Assembly: GCF_016629525.1 (NCBI RefSeq)
Contig: NZ_AP024269.1
Coordinates: 1,054,001 to 1,118,000 of the forward strand
Direction: 5' to 3'
Origin: Kaistia sp. 32K
Lineage (GTDB): Bacteria; Pseudomonadota; Alphaproteobacteria; Rhizobiales; Kaistiaceae
DNA: 64,000 nt
Shown here: positions 18,290 through 26,760 of the stretch, one piece after another
How the letters are laid out: every line of letters starts with the position of its first letter
Position numbering within the stretch: the first letter of the stretch is position 1
Program-made: the position numbers and the translations under genes
The notes under the pieces: generated by a model
Databases searched by the model: none
Seen by the model: the letters and a program-made list of their open reading frames with translations, nothing else
What the model was told of the DNA's origin: nothing

Positions 18290-19692
18290 GCGGGCAATCC
18301 TGCGACGGGAAAGCGGTGCTGCCAGCGGCCTTCCTGCTCCAGCGACGCGGCAAGCGCCAGCAGAAGCCGGTCATGCCCCATCGGAGCCAGCAGCTGCACC
18401 GGCAGCGGCAGGCCCGCCGCATCCGCGCCAAATGGCAGGGTGATCGCGGGAAAGCCCGTGATGTTGGCCAGCGACGCCAGCGGGGCGAAGGACGTCATGC
18501 GCTGGACCTGCAACTCGGTATCCTCATGGTCGAACGGGAAGGATCCTAGCGGAAGCGGGGCGCTCGACAACATCGGCGTCAACAGGCAATCGACCTCGTC
18601 GAAGAGGTCCCAGAGCGCGCGGCCGGCATGGATGCCGGCATCGAGCGATGCCCAGAGGGATCGGGCGGCCAGCGCCTGACCCCGGCGGATGAAGGCCTGG
18701 GTGAGGGGCTCGGCCTTCCGCACATCGAGAGCCGCCGCGTCGACGAAATTGGCAAGGTTGACCGCGACGATATCCGCGAACGCCCGGCCGCTGGCGGCGA
18801 CGGCGTTTTCAAGCCGGCTCCAGGCGATCGGCACGATGGCATGGCCTTGGGCTTCCAGCGATTTCGCGGCCGCCTCGACCGCAATGGCGCGCTCGGGATC
18901 CAGCGGAAATTCACTGCCGAAATCGCTGACGACGCCTATTCGCAGCGGACCGGATCTTGGCTCGGACAGAAACGGATCCGCGAACGGGCCGCGCGCCGTG
19001 CCGCTGGCGGATAGGAATATCGTGGCGAGGTCTCGCAGGGAGCGGCAGATCGCGAGCTCGCTGGCTATGCCGCCGAGATGATTGCCGAAGCCCGGGCCGG
19101 CCGGCATGGCCCCGCGGGTCGCCTTCAGGCCCACCAGGCCGCAGCAGGCCGCCGGAACCCGGATCGACCCGCCGGCGTCGGTGGCATGGGCGATCGCGAC
19201 GATGCCGGCGGCGACGGCCGCCGCCGCGCCCCCGGAGGAACCGCCGGGCGAAAGGGTTGGTTCGAGAGGATTGCGGCAGAGCGGTCCGGCCGCCGGTTCG
19301 CTGGAAAGCGACAGGCCCATTTCGGGCACGGTGGAAAGGCCGAAGAAGCAGAGGCCGGAGGCGCGAAGGCGCGCGGCAAGGTCGGAGTCGGGCTCCGCCG
19401 AGCGCCTCTCGAGCATGCCGGAGCCGGCCGCGACCGGAAGCCCGAGAAACGGACCGCCGAGATCCTTGGCGAGGCTGGGAACGCCGGCGAAGGGCACACG
19501 GCCGGCCGCGTCATCGCGCAGCCGCTCGTCCATCGCCCGGGCTGTTTCCAGCCCAAGATCGCGATCGAGATAAGCGATGGCGCCGAGGTCGGACCGACGC
19601 TCGGCCTCATCGAGCGCGGCCTGCATAGCCTCCAAGGCACTGAGGCGACCCAAGCGGATCGCCTCAGCCAAGGACGTTGCATCATCCTGCAT
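18286..19692 (-). CDS. Amidase-signature family hydrolase
   Basis: This 468-residue amidase-signature enzyme would cleave C-N bonds in amides. The Ser-cisSer-Lys triad is in place: lysine in PSLAKDLGG, cis-serine in SPGGSSGGAAAAVAAG and nucleophilic serine in TDAGGSIRVPAA. It lies between the binding-protein and ATPase genes of the BMP-type importer, nine bases after the former. I infer it hydrolyses an amide or ring-opened intermediate of the imported compound, alongside the CodA-like deaminase. No signal peptide is seen, so it should be cytoplasmic. Allophanate- or ureido-type substrates are possible but not shown by sequence. Confidence 0.88.
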   Translation of the reverse strand: MQDDATSLAEAIRLGRLSALEAMQAALDEAERRSDLGAIAYLDRDLGLETARAMDERLRDDAAGRVPFAGVPSLAKDLGGPFLGLPVAAGSGMLERRSAEPDSDLAARLRASGLCFFGLSTVPEMGLSLSSEPAAGPLCRNPLEPTLSPGGSSGGAAAAVAAGIVAIAHATDAGGSIRVPAACCGLVGLKATRGAMPAGPGFGNHLGGIASELAICRSLRDLATIFLSASGTARGPFADPFLSEPRSGPLRIGVVSDFGSEFPLDPERAIAVEAAAKSLEAQGHAIVPIAWSRLENAVAASGRAFADIVAVNLANFVDAAALDVRKAEPLTQAFIRRGQALAARSLWASLDAGIHAGRALWDLFDEVDCLLTPMLSSAPLPLGSFPFDHEDTELQVQRMTSFAPLASLANITGFPAITLPFGADAAGLPLPVQLLAPMGHDRLLLALAASLEQEGRWQHRFPVAGLPA

Positions 19693-19701
19693 GGCCGAAC
19701 T

Positions 19702-20691
19702 CTATTGCTTGGGCTCGTCCATGACCCTCGGCACTTCGAACGTACCGGCCTTGATCTCGGCGCGCTTGGCTTCCATGGCCGCCTCGGCATCCGCCGGCGC
19801 CACGCCCTTGACGTAGGCGATGTCGCTGCCGCCCTCTTTCATCAAGCCGTAGGCCGTATAATCGCGGCCGGTCGGCTTGCCGGCAGCGGCGTCGGCGATG
19901 GCGGCGTTGAGGATCGGACGGAAATTCCAGAGCGCGTTGGCGAAGACCGTATCCGGGTAACGCGGCGTGTAGTCGATGAGCGAGCCGACCGACTTGATGC
20001 CGCGCTCCTTGGCCGCGTCCGCCGTGCCGATGCGCTCGCCGAACAGGATGTCGGCGCCGGCGTCGATCTGGGCAAGGCCGGCTTCGCGCGCCTTGGGCGG
20101 ATCGAAGAAGGTGCCGATGAAGGTCACCAGGAGCTTGGCGTCCGGATTCACCGACTTAACGCCCGCGCCGAAGGCGTTGATCAGCATGTTGACTTCCGGG
20201 ATCGGCATGGCGCCGACGGCGCCGACGATGTTGGTCTTCGTCATCTTGCCGGCCAGCATGCCGGCGAGGTAGGCGCCGTCGAAATTCCAGGTGCCGAACA
20301 CGCCGAAATTGTCGCCCGACGGCTTGCCGCTCGAACCCATGACGAAGGCGGTTTCCGGATAGTCGGCGGCCACTTCGCGGGCCTGCTTCTCGACCGGGAA
20401 GGTCTCGCCGATGATCAGCTTCGCGCCCTGTTCCGCATATTCGCGCATGGCGCGGGGATAGTCGGTGCCGGAAACGCCTTCGGAGAAGACGTATTCGATG
20501 ATCCCCTCCGAATCCGCATCCTGGAGTGCCTTGTGCAGCACCGAATTCCAGGCATTCTCGACCGGCGAGCCATGGATGCCGGCGACCTTGATCTTGTCGG
20601 CGGCGCGAGCGGTGGGAAGGAATGCGAAGGCGCCGAGTGCGAGGCCCGACGCAAGAACGCCGCGCCGAGACATCAGAATTTTGCTGGCCAT
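19702..20691 (-). CDS. BMP-family periplasmic binding protein, Tat signal
   Basis: This 329-residue BmpA/PnrA/Med-family lipoprotein-like binding protein lacks a lipobox. The N-terminus has a twin-arginine signal (SRRGVLASG plus a hydrophobic run ending TARA). Family blocks include GTDYPRAMREYAEQGAKLIIG and the ligand-pocket region GTWNFDGAYLAGMLAG. The start is the ATG at 20691 with GGGGA seven bases upstream. It is the first gene of the operon; the binding-protein/permease set usually handles nucleosides or purines. Confidence 0.88.
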   Translation of the reverse strand: MASKILMSRRGVLASGLALGAFAFLPTARAADKIKVAGIHGSPVENAWNSVLHKALQDADSEGIIEYVFSEGVSGTDYPRAMREYAEQGAKLIIGETFPVEKQAREVAADYPETAFVMGSSGKPSGDNFGVFGTWNFDGAYLAGMLAGKMTKTNIVGAVGAMPIPEVNMLINAFGAGVKSVNPDAKLLVTFIGTFFDPPKAREAGLAQIDAGADILFGERIGTADAAKERGIKSVGSLIDYTPRYPDTVFANALWNFRPILNAAIADAAAGKPTGRDYTAYGLMKEGGSDIAYVKGVAPADAEAAMEAKRAEIKAGTFEVPRVMDEPKQ

Positions 20692-20705
20692 TATCTGTTC
20701 CCCAG

Positions 20706-20784
20706 TTTTTACCAACTGGTGAAAATCGTTAGCCAGCGCCTAAATTGGAGTCAAGGATATGATGTGCGCATAAATTGCGCATAT
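20706..20784 (-). promoter_or_regulatory. Two palindromes upstream of the BMP-type importer operon
   Basis: Immediately upstream of the binding-protein start lies TTTTTACCA-AC-TGGTGAAAA (20706-20725), with one mismatch between nine-base arms. Further up, 20762-20784, is ATGTGCGCA-TAAAT-TGCGCATAT with one mismatch, which also reads as a direct repeat of TGCGCATA. Both lie in an AT-rich stretch that would hold the promoter. The regulator is not encoded next to the operon, so the binding protein is unknown. Confidence 0.45.
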
Positions 20785-21155
20785 CTGTTCGATTTAGTGC
20801 AATTCTATAAATGTATTTGAGAACAAGGTGTTGGCGCGAGCGTATTGGGCGAGCAGAGGGCGCCGGAGCCTCCGAAAAGTCCGCCGGTGGCTTGTTTCAT
20901 TCGCTGCCTTAAACTTCATCGTCGCAACTTCGATTGATCCGATTGGCGATTTTCTACTTCTGGTTTCGAGGCCGGGATAGGCGTCTCGTCTCGATCCGCC
21001 GTCGAGGCAAAGTAGTATCGGGTCCAGAAATTCTGTCCTGCAAAGCGTCTTCCGCAAAGTAGCTGTCGGTGCAGGCGCGGCTCAATTCCGCGTGACCGCA
21101 TCGCTTTGGATCCAGCGTTCCAACGCGCGGGACGCGGCGTTGGCTCCTCAGGCTG
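20785..21155. other. Gene-free stretch between divergent operons
   Basis: This is the remainder of the 547-base gap between the BMP operon and the first dehydrogenase gene. I see no frame with a ribosome site or recognisable product on either strand, and no RNA gene or repeat. The left end is AT-rich promoter-like DNA; the rest looks like ordinary non-coding sequence. Confidence 0.5.
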
Positions 21156-21191
21156 TGGCGTAAATAGTGGCGTATTTGACATTTGAGACAA
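21156..21191 (+). promoter_or_regulatory. Shared AraC-type element, copy 1, upstream of dehydrogenase gene
   Basis: TGGCGTA occurs at 21156-21162 and again at 21168-21174, a 12-base period, followed by TTGACATTTGAGACAA. A 26-base core ending here matches the copy at 22927-22962 at 24 positions in the same orientation to its target gene. The end lies 47 bases before the ATG at 21239. TTGACA could act as -35; no convincing -10 follows, as is common for activator-dependent promoters. Confidence 0.7.
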
Positions 21192-21238
21192 GACGGCTTG
21201 GGCCTAGGTGAGAGGCGTCAACATCCAAGGAGCCCAGC

Positions 21239-21991
21239 ATGGGTAAGTCGCTTGAAGGGAAGATCGCAGTCATCACCGGCGGCAGCGCCGGCATAGGCTT
21301 CGCGACGGCCAGGACGTTCGTCGACGAGGGCGCCTATGTCTTCGTTACCGGGCGGCGACAGGCCGAACTCGACGCGGCGGTTGCCGAGCTTGGGCCGAAC
21401 GCGCTGGCGGTCCGGGCCGACGCATCGAGCCTCGCGGACCTTGATCGGCTCTATGCCGAGGTCCGGAGCCGCAAGGGACGGATCGACATCCTGTTCGCCA
21501 ATGCCGCCGCAGCGGAGACGGCGCCGCTCGGATCGATCACTGAGGATCACGTCGATCGTCATCTGAGCGTCAACGTGAAGGGGACCGTGTTCACCGTCCA
21601 GAAGGCGCTCCCGCTTCTGGTCGACGGCGGCTCGATCATCCTCATGTCTTCGGTTTCGGCCTTCACCGCGGATCCGGGGCTCAGCATCTACTCGGCAACG
21701 AAGGCGGCGATCCGCAGCTTCGCACGCTGCTGGGCGCTCGATCTGAAGGAGCGGAAGATCCGCATCAACGCGATCAGCCCGGGTTCGACCGAAACCCCGG
21801 GTCTCGCCGGGCTAGCCGGCCCCGGTGGCGACGTGCAGGGCCTGTTCGACTATCTCGGTGGACGAATTCCCCTCGGTCGCCTGGGCCAGCCGAGCGAGAT
21901 CGCCGCGGCGATCGCCTTCCTCGCTTCGGACGCGTCGAGTTTCGTCAACGGGGCCGATCTTCAGGTCGATGGCGGTGCAGAGCAGATCTGA
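21239..21991 (+). CDS. Classical short-chain dehydrogenase/reductase
   Basis: This 250-residue cytoplasmic SDR has the cofactor motif TGGSAGIGFA near residue 14, NAAAAE in place of NNAG, and the catalytic set Ser (MSSVS) and YSATK. The arginine pair TGRRQ after the second strand suggests NADP preference. AAGGAG precedes the ATG by about seven bases. It is monocistronic and preceded by the same regulatory element as the SDR gene on the other side of the terminator. The substrate is unknown; neighbouring regulator and twin promoter suggest an aldehyde- or stress-linked role. Confidence 0.9.
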   Translation: MGKSLEGKIAVITGGSAGIGFATARTFVDEGAYVFVTGRRQAELDAAVAELGPNALAVRADASSLADLDRLYAEVRSRKGRIDILFANAAAAETAPLGSITEDHVDRHLSVNVKGTVFTVQKALPLLVDGGSIILMSSVSAFTADPGLSIYSATKAAIRSFARCWALDLKERKIRINAISPGSTETPGLAGLAGPGGDVQGLFDYLGGRIPLGRLGQPSEIAAAIAFLASDASSFVNGADLQVDGGAEQI

Positions 21992-22000
21992 GCGGCCGGA

Positions 22001-22043
22001 GGCCCCCGACGGCCACGCTACGGCTGTCGGGGGGGCTCCTTTC
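22001..22043 (+). terminator. Rho-independent terminator between two convergent dehydrogenase genes
   Basis: A GC-rich hairpin (left arm GGCCCCCGACGGCC, right arm GGCTGTCGGGGGGGC with one bulge and one G-U pair) follows the stop of the plus-strand gene by about ten bases and is followed by TCCTTTC. It probably ends transcription from the left gene and may serve the convergent gene as well. Confidence 0.6.
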
Positions 22044-22053
22044 GGGGCGATCC

Positions 22054-22869
22054 TCAGATCGCCCGACGCTCCGCCAGGGCGTAGCGCTTCGCAGGCTCGG
22101 CGCGCGACAGGTTGGGACCCAGCGCGGCGCGGGCCTGCTCGAAGGCATCCCAGTCAGACTTCTCGGGAAGCGACGGGATGGTGACCAGTTCGCCCTGCTC
22201 GAGGCCGGCGAGGGCGGCGTCGACCATGTCTTCGGCCGACATCACGATCGCCTCGGGCAGGTGCTCGAGCGGCGTGCCCGCGATCTCCCAGAAATCGGTC
22301 GCGGTCGCGCCTGGCAATACGGCCTGGACGCGAACGCCCTTCGCGGCCAGCTCATGATGCAGCGATTGGGAGAAGGCGAGCACGAATGCCTTGCTGCCGC
22401 CGTAGACGCCGTTCAGCACCTCCGGCGCGATGGCGACGATCGAGGCGATGTTGATGATCGTCCCTTCGCCGCGTCCGACAAAGGCGGGAGCGGCGGCATA
22501 GGCGAGCCGGGTCGGCACCAGGACATTGAGCGTGATCATCTGCTCCATCTTCACGATTTCGGACTGGAGCAGCGGCGCGGTTGCGCCGACGCCGGCATTG
22601 TTGATCAGCAGCGTGATGCTGGCATCCGTCTTCAGGACCTCTTCGACCAGGGCGAGATCGGCCGGGTTCGTCAGGTCGGCGGCGATCACGTCGATCGATC
22701 GTCCGTGTTTCGCGATGAGGCGGGCTGCGATCGTGCGCAGCCGCTCGGCGTTGCGCGCCACGAGAATGAGGTCATAGCCGGCGCTCGCGAGCCGGTCGGC
22801 ATAAACCGCTCCGATGCCCGAGGACGCGCCGGTGATAAGGGCTGTGCCCTTCCGTGTGGTGGTGGTCAT
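22054..22869 (-). CDS. Short-chain dehydrogenase (DltE/YdfG-like classical SDR)
   Basis: This 271-residue SDR has TGASSGIGAVYA, LINNAGVG, Ser in NIASI and the YGGSK catalytic pair, then the usual LPGATAT loop. The start is the ATG at 22869 with GGAACC in front; the open frame upstream is not supported. It converges on the first SDR and is divergent from the AraC-type regulator, sharing with that gene the intergenic element at 22927-22962. Sequence outside the motifs differs clearly from the first SDR, so the two are not recent duplicates. Confidence 0.9.
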   Translation of the reverse strand: MTTTTRKGTALITGASSGIGAVYADRLASAGYDLILVARNAERLRTIAARLIAKHGRSIDVIAADLTNPADLALVEEVLKTDASITLLINNAGVGATAPLLQSEIVKMEQMITLNVLVPTRLAYAAAPAFVGRGEGTIINIASIVAIAPEVLNGVYGGSKAFVLAFSQSLHHELAAKGVRVQAVLPGATATDFWEIAGTPLEHLPEAIVMSAEDMVDAALAGLEQGELVTIPSLPEKSDWDAFEQARAALGPNLSRAEPAKRYALAERRAI

Positions 22870-22926
22870 AGCTGGTTCCTCTATCCGGCCCTTGCCGGGA
22901 TAGGCGGAACGTAAGCGCCCTGGCCT

Positions 22927-22962
22927 TTGTCTCAAATGTCATATATGCCACTTTTTATGCCA
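22927..22962 (-). promoter_or_regulatory. Shared AraC-type element, copy 2, between dehydrogenase and regulator genes
   Basis: Read on the minus strand, TGGCATA occurs twice with a 12-base period, followed by TGACATTTGAGACAA. The core is identical to copy 1 at 24 of 26 positions and stands 57 bases before the ATG at 22869. It is also 20-55 bases upstream of the regulator gene at 22982, so autoregulation is possible. Confidence 0.7.
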
Positions 22963-22981
22963 GATCTCGTCGGAGGCTCGA

Positions 22982-23932
22982 ATGCGCACGATCGGAATTG
23001 TCCTGAGCCCGAACTTCCAGCTCCTGAGCCTTTCGGTCATGACGGGGTTCGAAATCGCCAACACGCTGCGTGGCGAGCGGGAGTACGAGCTGCGCTATTT
23101 GTCGGAGCATGGCGGCCCGGTCGTCAGTTCGACGTCGCTCCCCGTCGTCACCGAGGCCTTCAGCGGTTCCTACTGCGATACGTTGATCGTGCCGGGCGGA
23201 ATGGCGCCGGAAAAGGCCAGTCCGGGACTGCTCGCCTATCTGCGGGAGGCCGCAACGATATCGCGCCGCGTGGCGGCGACCTGCATGGGGGCCTTTATCG
23301 TCGCGGAGGCCGGCTTGCTCGATGGCAAACGCGCGACGACGCACTGGGCATTTGCGCGCGCCTTCCAGAAGGAATACCCGGCGATCAAGGTCGAGGAAGA
23401 CCGCATCTTCATCACACAGGGCAATATCTGGACTTCGGCCGGCATGACGGCGGGACTGGATCTGGCCCTGGCCCTGATCGAGCAGGATCTCGGATCGGAT
23501 TTGTCGAAGGCCGTTGCGAAAAACCTGGTCGTGCACCATCGCCGCAGCGGCGGGCAGTCGCAGTTCTCGGCGCTTCTGGAGCTCTCGCCAAAATCGGACC
23601 GCATCCAGACGGCCCTGATGTATGCGCGCACGCATCTGCGGAACGAGCTGTCGGTCGAGGAGCTCGCGGATGCGGCCCGCCTGAGCCCCAGGCAGTTCAG
23701 TCGGCTCTTCAGCGCCGAGACCGGCCAGTCGCCGGCGAAGGCCGTCGAGCTCCTGCGCCTGGAAGCAGCCCGCGACATGATCGAGCGAGGAAGCCACGCC
23801 ATCGAAACGGTGGTGCGGGAGGCCGGCTTTGGCGACCGCGAACGGATGCGCCGGGCCTTCCTGCGCGTCTACGGCCAACCGCCCCAGGTCGTTCGGCGTC
23901 AGGCCCAGTTGTCGAGAGAGGACGTCGTCTGA
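22982..23932 (+). CDS. GlxA/FtrA-type AraC regulator with DJ-1/PfpI domain
   Basis: This 316-residue transcription factor has a DJ-1/PfpI (class-I glutamine amidotransferase-like) domain in residues 1-185, with the nucleophile-elbow cysteine in AATCMGAF, and a C-terminal AraC DNA-binding domain (residues 205-305) with the typical LSVEELADAARLSPRQFSR helix. GGAGG lies six bases before the ATG. It is divergent from the second SDR gene. The paired element upstream of both SDR genes has the direct-repeat look of AraC sites, so I infer it controls both. The effector is unknown. Confidence 0.9.
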   Translation: MRTIGIVLSPNFQLLSLSVMTGFEIANTLRGEREYELRYLSEHGGPVVSSTSLPVVTEAFSGSYCDTLIVPGGMAPEKASPGLLAYLREAATISRRVAATCMGAFIVAEAGLLDGKRATTHWAFARAFQKEYPAIKVEEDRIFITQGNIWTSAGMTAGLDLALALIEQDLGSDLSKAVAKNLVVHHRRSGGQSQFSALLELSPKSDRIQTALMYARTHLRNELSVEELADAARLSPRQFSRLFSAETGQSPAKAVELLRLEAARDMIERGSHAIETVVREAGFGDRERMRRAFLRVYGQPPQVVRRQAQLSREDVV

Positions 23933-24425
23933 AGCTATCGGGCGGCTTTGGGGGAAGGCTCCCTGTCGCCGCAGCAGGCCCGCGCCGGCGAAACATTTCC
24001 GCGCCGACCCATGCCTGCAGAAGGTGAGGTCGTGACCGCCATGCCTTTGAACCATGGTCATCATCCCACCGTCGCGTTTCAGGTCGCGTCGAAGCCCCGG
24101 ATCGTGCGCGACGAAGAGATTTTCAGTGCGTCCAGAATTTCTCCAGGGACGAAATCCTTCGCATCTGAAGGAATAGACCGAGATTAGACGTGGCCCTCGT
24201 CGAGGGTGCGCAGACTCGCGGCAGCGCGATGGCGCACGCAATGCAGACGCGTCGAAGCTGGCCGCCGCCTATCTGCGAGGAAAGCTTCCTGGCGCCGTCG
24301 GGGAGAGGCTCTGAGCTGCGCTCTTCTTGGCGATTGCGGCCAATCTGTTTGGTCAGCCCCTCGCCATCGCCGCCGACGAAATGTCCCGGGGACGAAACCT
24401 TCTGCGAGGCTCCCCTCAATTCCAA
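23933..24425. other. Gene-free region with short degenerate repeats
   Basis: About 490 bases follow the regulator gene without a credible gene on either strand. Related phrases recur: GGGACGAAATCCTTCGCA near 24147 and GGGACGAAACCTTCTGCGA near 24389, each preceded by a CCAGG/CCCGG-like block, suggesting degraded repeat units. No terminal inverted repeats or target duplications were seen, so I do not call a mobile element. Confidence 0.4.
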
Positions 24426-24486
24426 TTGACACCCCGCATACCGATCCTCTTATAATGCAATTGTTGTCAATTTGCAAAAATTTGCA
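24426..24486 (+). promoter_or_regulatory. Promoter and operator of the mannoside operon
   Basis: TTGACA at 24426-24431 and TATAAT at 24451-24456 are perfect hexamers with a longer than usual 19-base spacer. Just downstream, TGCAAA-AA-TTTGCA (24473-24486) is symmetric and is flanked by GTTGT on the left and ACAAC on the right, extending the dyad. A repressor bound there would block initiation. The SorC-type regulator encoded at the end of the operon is the obvious candidate. Confidence 0.6.
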
Positions 24487-24531
24487 TTAATACAACATGC
24501 TGATCTTGGGTCGGCTGAGGGAGGAGAGAGC

Positions 24532-25815
24532 ATGAAAACACTTCGTACATGGATGACGGCTGCCCTGATTTCAGGCGTGGCGAGCACGGCGGCGATCCCG
24601 CAGGCGGCGGCCGAGGATGCGGCGCCGGTGACGCTGACCTGGCTCGCGAATACAAATCAGTCGCCCAATTCGAATTCGCCGACCGCCAAGGAATGGTACA
24701 AGTCGCGTGTCGATAGCTGGCTGGAGAAGCATTCGAACGTCAAGCTGACGGTCAACTACCAGGGTACCGACATCAACGCGGCGATGACGCGCCTGCAGGA
24801 GCAGGCCGGTTCGGGCCGCGCGCCTGATTTCGCTTCGCTCGACTCGTTCTTTCTGAGCCGCTTCTACGACAAGCTGCAGCCGCTCGACGGCTTTTACTCG
24901 GCCGAGGAAGTCGAAGACTTCGTGCCCTATGCCAAGGCCGGCATGCACGGACCCGACGGCAAGCTGAAGGCCATCTGGTACAACACCGACGTCCGCGCCC
25001 TGTTCTACCGCAAGGATCTGGTCGAGACGCCGCCGAAGACCTGGGACGAGACGCTCGCACTTGCCGCCACGCTGAAGGACAAGGCCTCGACGCCCTATGT
25101 CTATCCCGGCGGTCGTGGCGAAGCGGCTGTCATGGAGCATCTGCCGATGTTCTGGGCGATGGGCGGCCAGCTCGTCGACGACAACGGCAAGGCCGTGTTC
25201 GGCGAAGGCGCCAATCGCGACGCCTGGATCAAGATCCTCGGCTTCCTGAAGCAGACGGTCGACAGTGGCGTCAGCCCGACCCGCGTTGCCAATTACGGCT
25301 CCGAGAACGACATGTATCCGGAACTGATGCGCGGCCAGACGGCGATGTTCGTCGGCGGCAGCTGGATGCTTCGTCAGCTCGCAGCGCTCGGCGACAAGCA
25401 TGAATGGGGCATCGCGCCGATCCCGATGTCGGGCGACGTCGGTCCGTCCACGGCCGCCGGCGGCTGGACCTTTGGTGTCTTCACGCCGGACGCCGAGAAG
25501 CAGAAGCTGATCGTCGACCTGATCAACTATATCGGCGCCGACCAGGAGGGCATGGCAGGGGCCGCGACCGCCAACAGCAACTTGCCGACCCGCAAGAGCG
25601 TCGCCGCGCTGGATACGCCATATTTCAATACGGAAAACGTCAAGAACTTCAACAGCATGCTCGCCTACGGCCAGGCCCGTCCCGGTGCCGCGATCTATCC
25701 GACGATCTCGACGGAACTGCAGGTTGCCATCTCGAGTGTCATCACCGGCCAGAAGACGCCGGAGCAGGCGATCGACGACGCCTGGAACAAAGTCCAGCAG
25801 CAGTCCGGCCAGTAA
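24532..25815 (+). CDS. CUT1 sugar ABC importer binding protein
   Basis: This is a family-1 extracellular solute-binding protein (MalE-like), 427 residues with a Sec signal of about 27 residues ending in AAA-E. The strong ribosome site GGGAGGAG sits before the ATG at 24532. The first gene of an operon with GH38 mannosidase, a sugar kinase and an isomerase, it most likely binds a mannose-containing oligosaccharide or glycoconjugate. Family features include the domain-hinge region and the GGSWMLRQL segment. The permease genes follow within seven bases. Confidence 0.9.
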   Translation: MKTLRTWMTAALISGVASTAAIPQAAAEDAAPVTLTWLANTNQSPNSNSPTAKEWYKSRVDSWLEKHSNVKLTVNYQGTDINAAMTRLQEQAGSGRAPDFASLDSFFLSRFYDKLQPLDGFYSAEEVEDFVPYAKAGMHGPDGKLKAIWYNTDVRALFYRKDLVETPPKTWDETLALAATLKDKASTPYVYPGGRGEAAVMEHLPMFWAMGGQLVDDNGKAVFGEGANRDAWIKILGFLKQTVDSGVSPTRVANYGSENDMYPELMRGQTAMFVGGSWMLRQLAALGDKHEWGIAPIPMSGDVGPSTAAGGWTFGVFTPDAEKQKLIVDLINYIGADQEGMAGAATANSNLPTRKSVAALDTPYFNTENVKNFNSMLAYGQARPGAAIYPTISTELQVAISSVITGQKTPEQAIDDAWNKVQQQSGQ

Positions 25816-25821
25816 GCGTCG

Positions 25822-26760
25822 ATGGCCTATTCCGAAACCATGAAGGGTGCCGGCTCCCGCGCAAGCGGGGGCCGGAGCATGGCGGAAAAGCCCGCGACCT
25901 GGCTGGCGCCGCTTCTGCTCTTCATCGCTGTCTTCTACCTCTATCCGCTGATCGACGTCATCCGGCTCTCCTTCACCAATGCCGGCTCCGTCTCGCAGCC
26001 CTACGTCTACACGCTCTCCAGCTTCTCCGCCGTTCTGACGTCGCCGGATTTCGCCGCGATGCTGACGGTGACGGTGATCTTTGTCATCGCGAGCGTCGCC
26101 GGGCAGCTGATTGCCGGCCTCCTGATCGCAACCCTGCTGATCGAGGGCGAGAAGCGTCGGCTTCCCGGGGCAAGCTTCGTCCGATCCGTCGTGCTGATCG
26201 GCTGGGTTCTTCCCGGTGTCGTTATCGGCATCGTCTGGAAGCTGCTGCTCGACGAGACCGGATCGGGCATTCTCGCCTCGGTCGCCACGGCCTTCGGCTG
26301 GACCAATGTCACCTTCCTCTCGGCCGCCGGCCCGGCGCTTTTCTGGGTGATCGTCGCCAATATCTGGCGGGGCACCGCCTTCAGCATGCTGATGCAGTAT
26401 TCCGGCATGAAGACGATTTCGCCCGAGCTCTACGAGGCCGCCCGCGTCGACGGCGCTGGCTTCTGGCAACAGTTCCGCTACATCACGATCCCGTCGCTGA
26501 AGCGCGTGACGATGATCAACCTGATCCTGATCTCGATCGCGACGCTCAACACCTTCGACATGATCGTGCCGTTGACCGGCGGCGGCCCTGGCCGCGCAAC
26601 CGAAGTCATCGCGCTCTACATCTACAATGTCGTCTTCGTCGAGTTTTCGCTCGGTCGCGGCGCCGCGGTGGCGGTCATACTGATGCTGTTCGGCCTGGCG
26701 CTGACGCTGCTCTACTTCCGCTTCTTCCTCGCCCGCGAAGACGAGGAGGGGGCGTCATGA
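25822..26760 (+). CDS. CUT1 sugar ABC importer permease, MalF/UgpA-like
   Basis: This is an inner-membrane permease of 312 residues with six predicted helices and the ATPase-docking EAA loop (ELYEAARVDGAGFWQQF) around residue 210. The ATG at 25822 is seven bases after the binding-protein stop and has a weak ribosome site; a start near 25879 with GGAG is possible. The GGPGRATEVIALYIY block is typical of MalF/UgpA. It overlaps the second permease as ATGA. Confidence 0.9.
   Translation: MAYSETMKGAGSRASGGRSMAEKPATWLAPLLLFIAVFYLYPLIDVIRLSFTNAGSVSQPYVYTLSSFSAVLTSPDFAAMLTVTVIFVIASVAGQLIAGLLIATLLIEGEKRRLPGASFVRSVVLIGWVLPGVVIGIVWKLLLDETGSGILASVATAFGWTNVTFLSAAGPALFWVIVANIWRGTAFSMLMQYSGMKTISPELYEAARVDGAGFWQQFRYITIPSLKRVTMINLILISIATLNTFDMIVPLTGGGPGRATEVIALYIYNVVFVEFSLGRGAAVAVILMLFGLALTLLYFRFFLAREDEEGAS

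Noticed and set aside
21239..22869. The two dehydrogenase genes as an inverted duplication
   Set aside because: The proteins share only general SDR motifs; the matching upstream elements are far more alike than the genes.
23948..24187. Possible 79-codon plus-strand gene after the AraC-type regulator
   Set aside because: No ribosome site and no recognisable domain; the stretch overlaps the degenerate repeat phrases.
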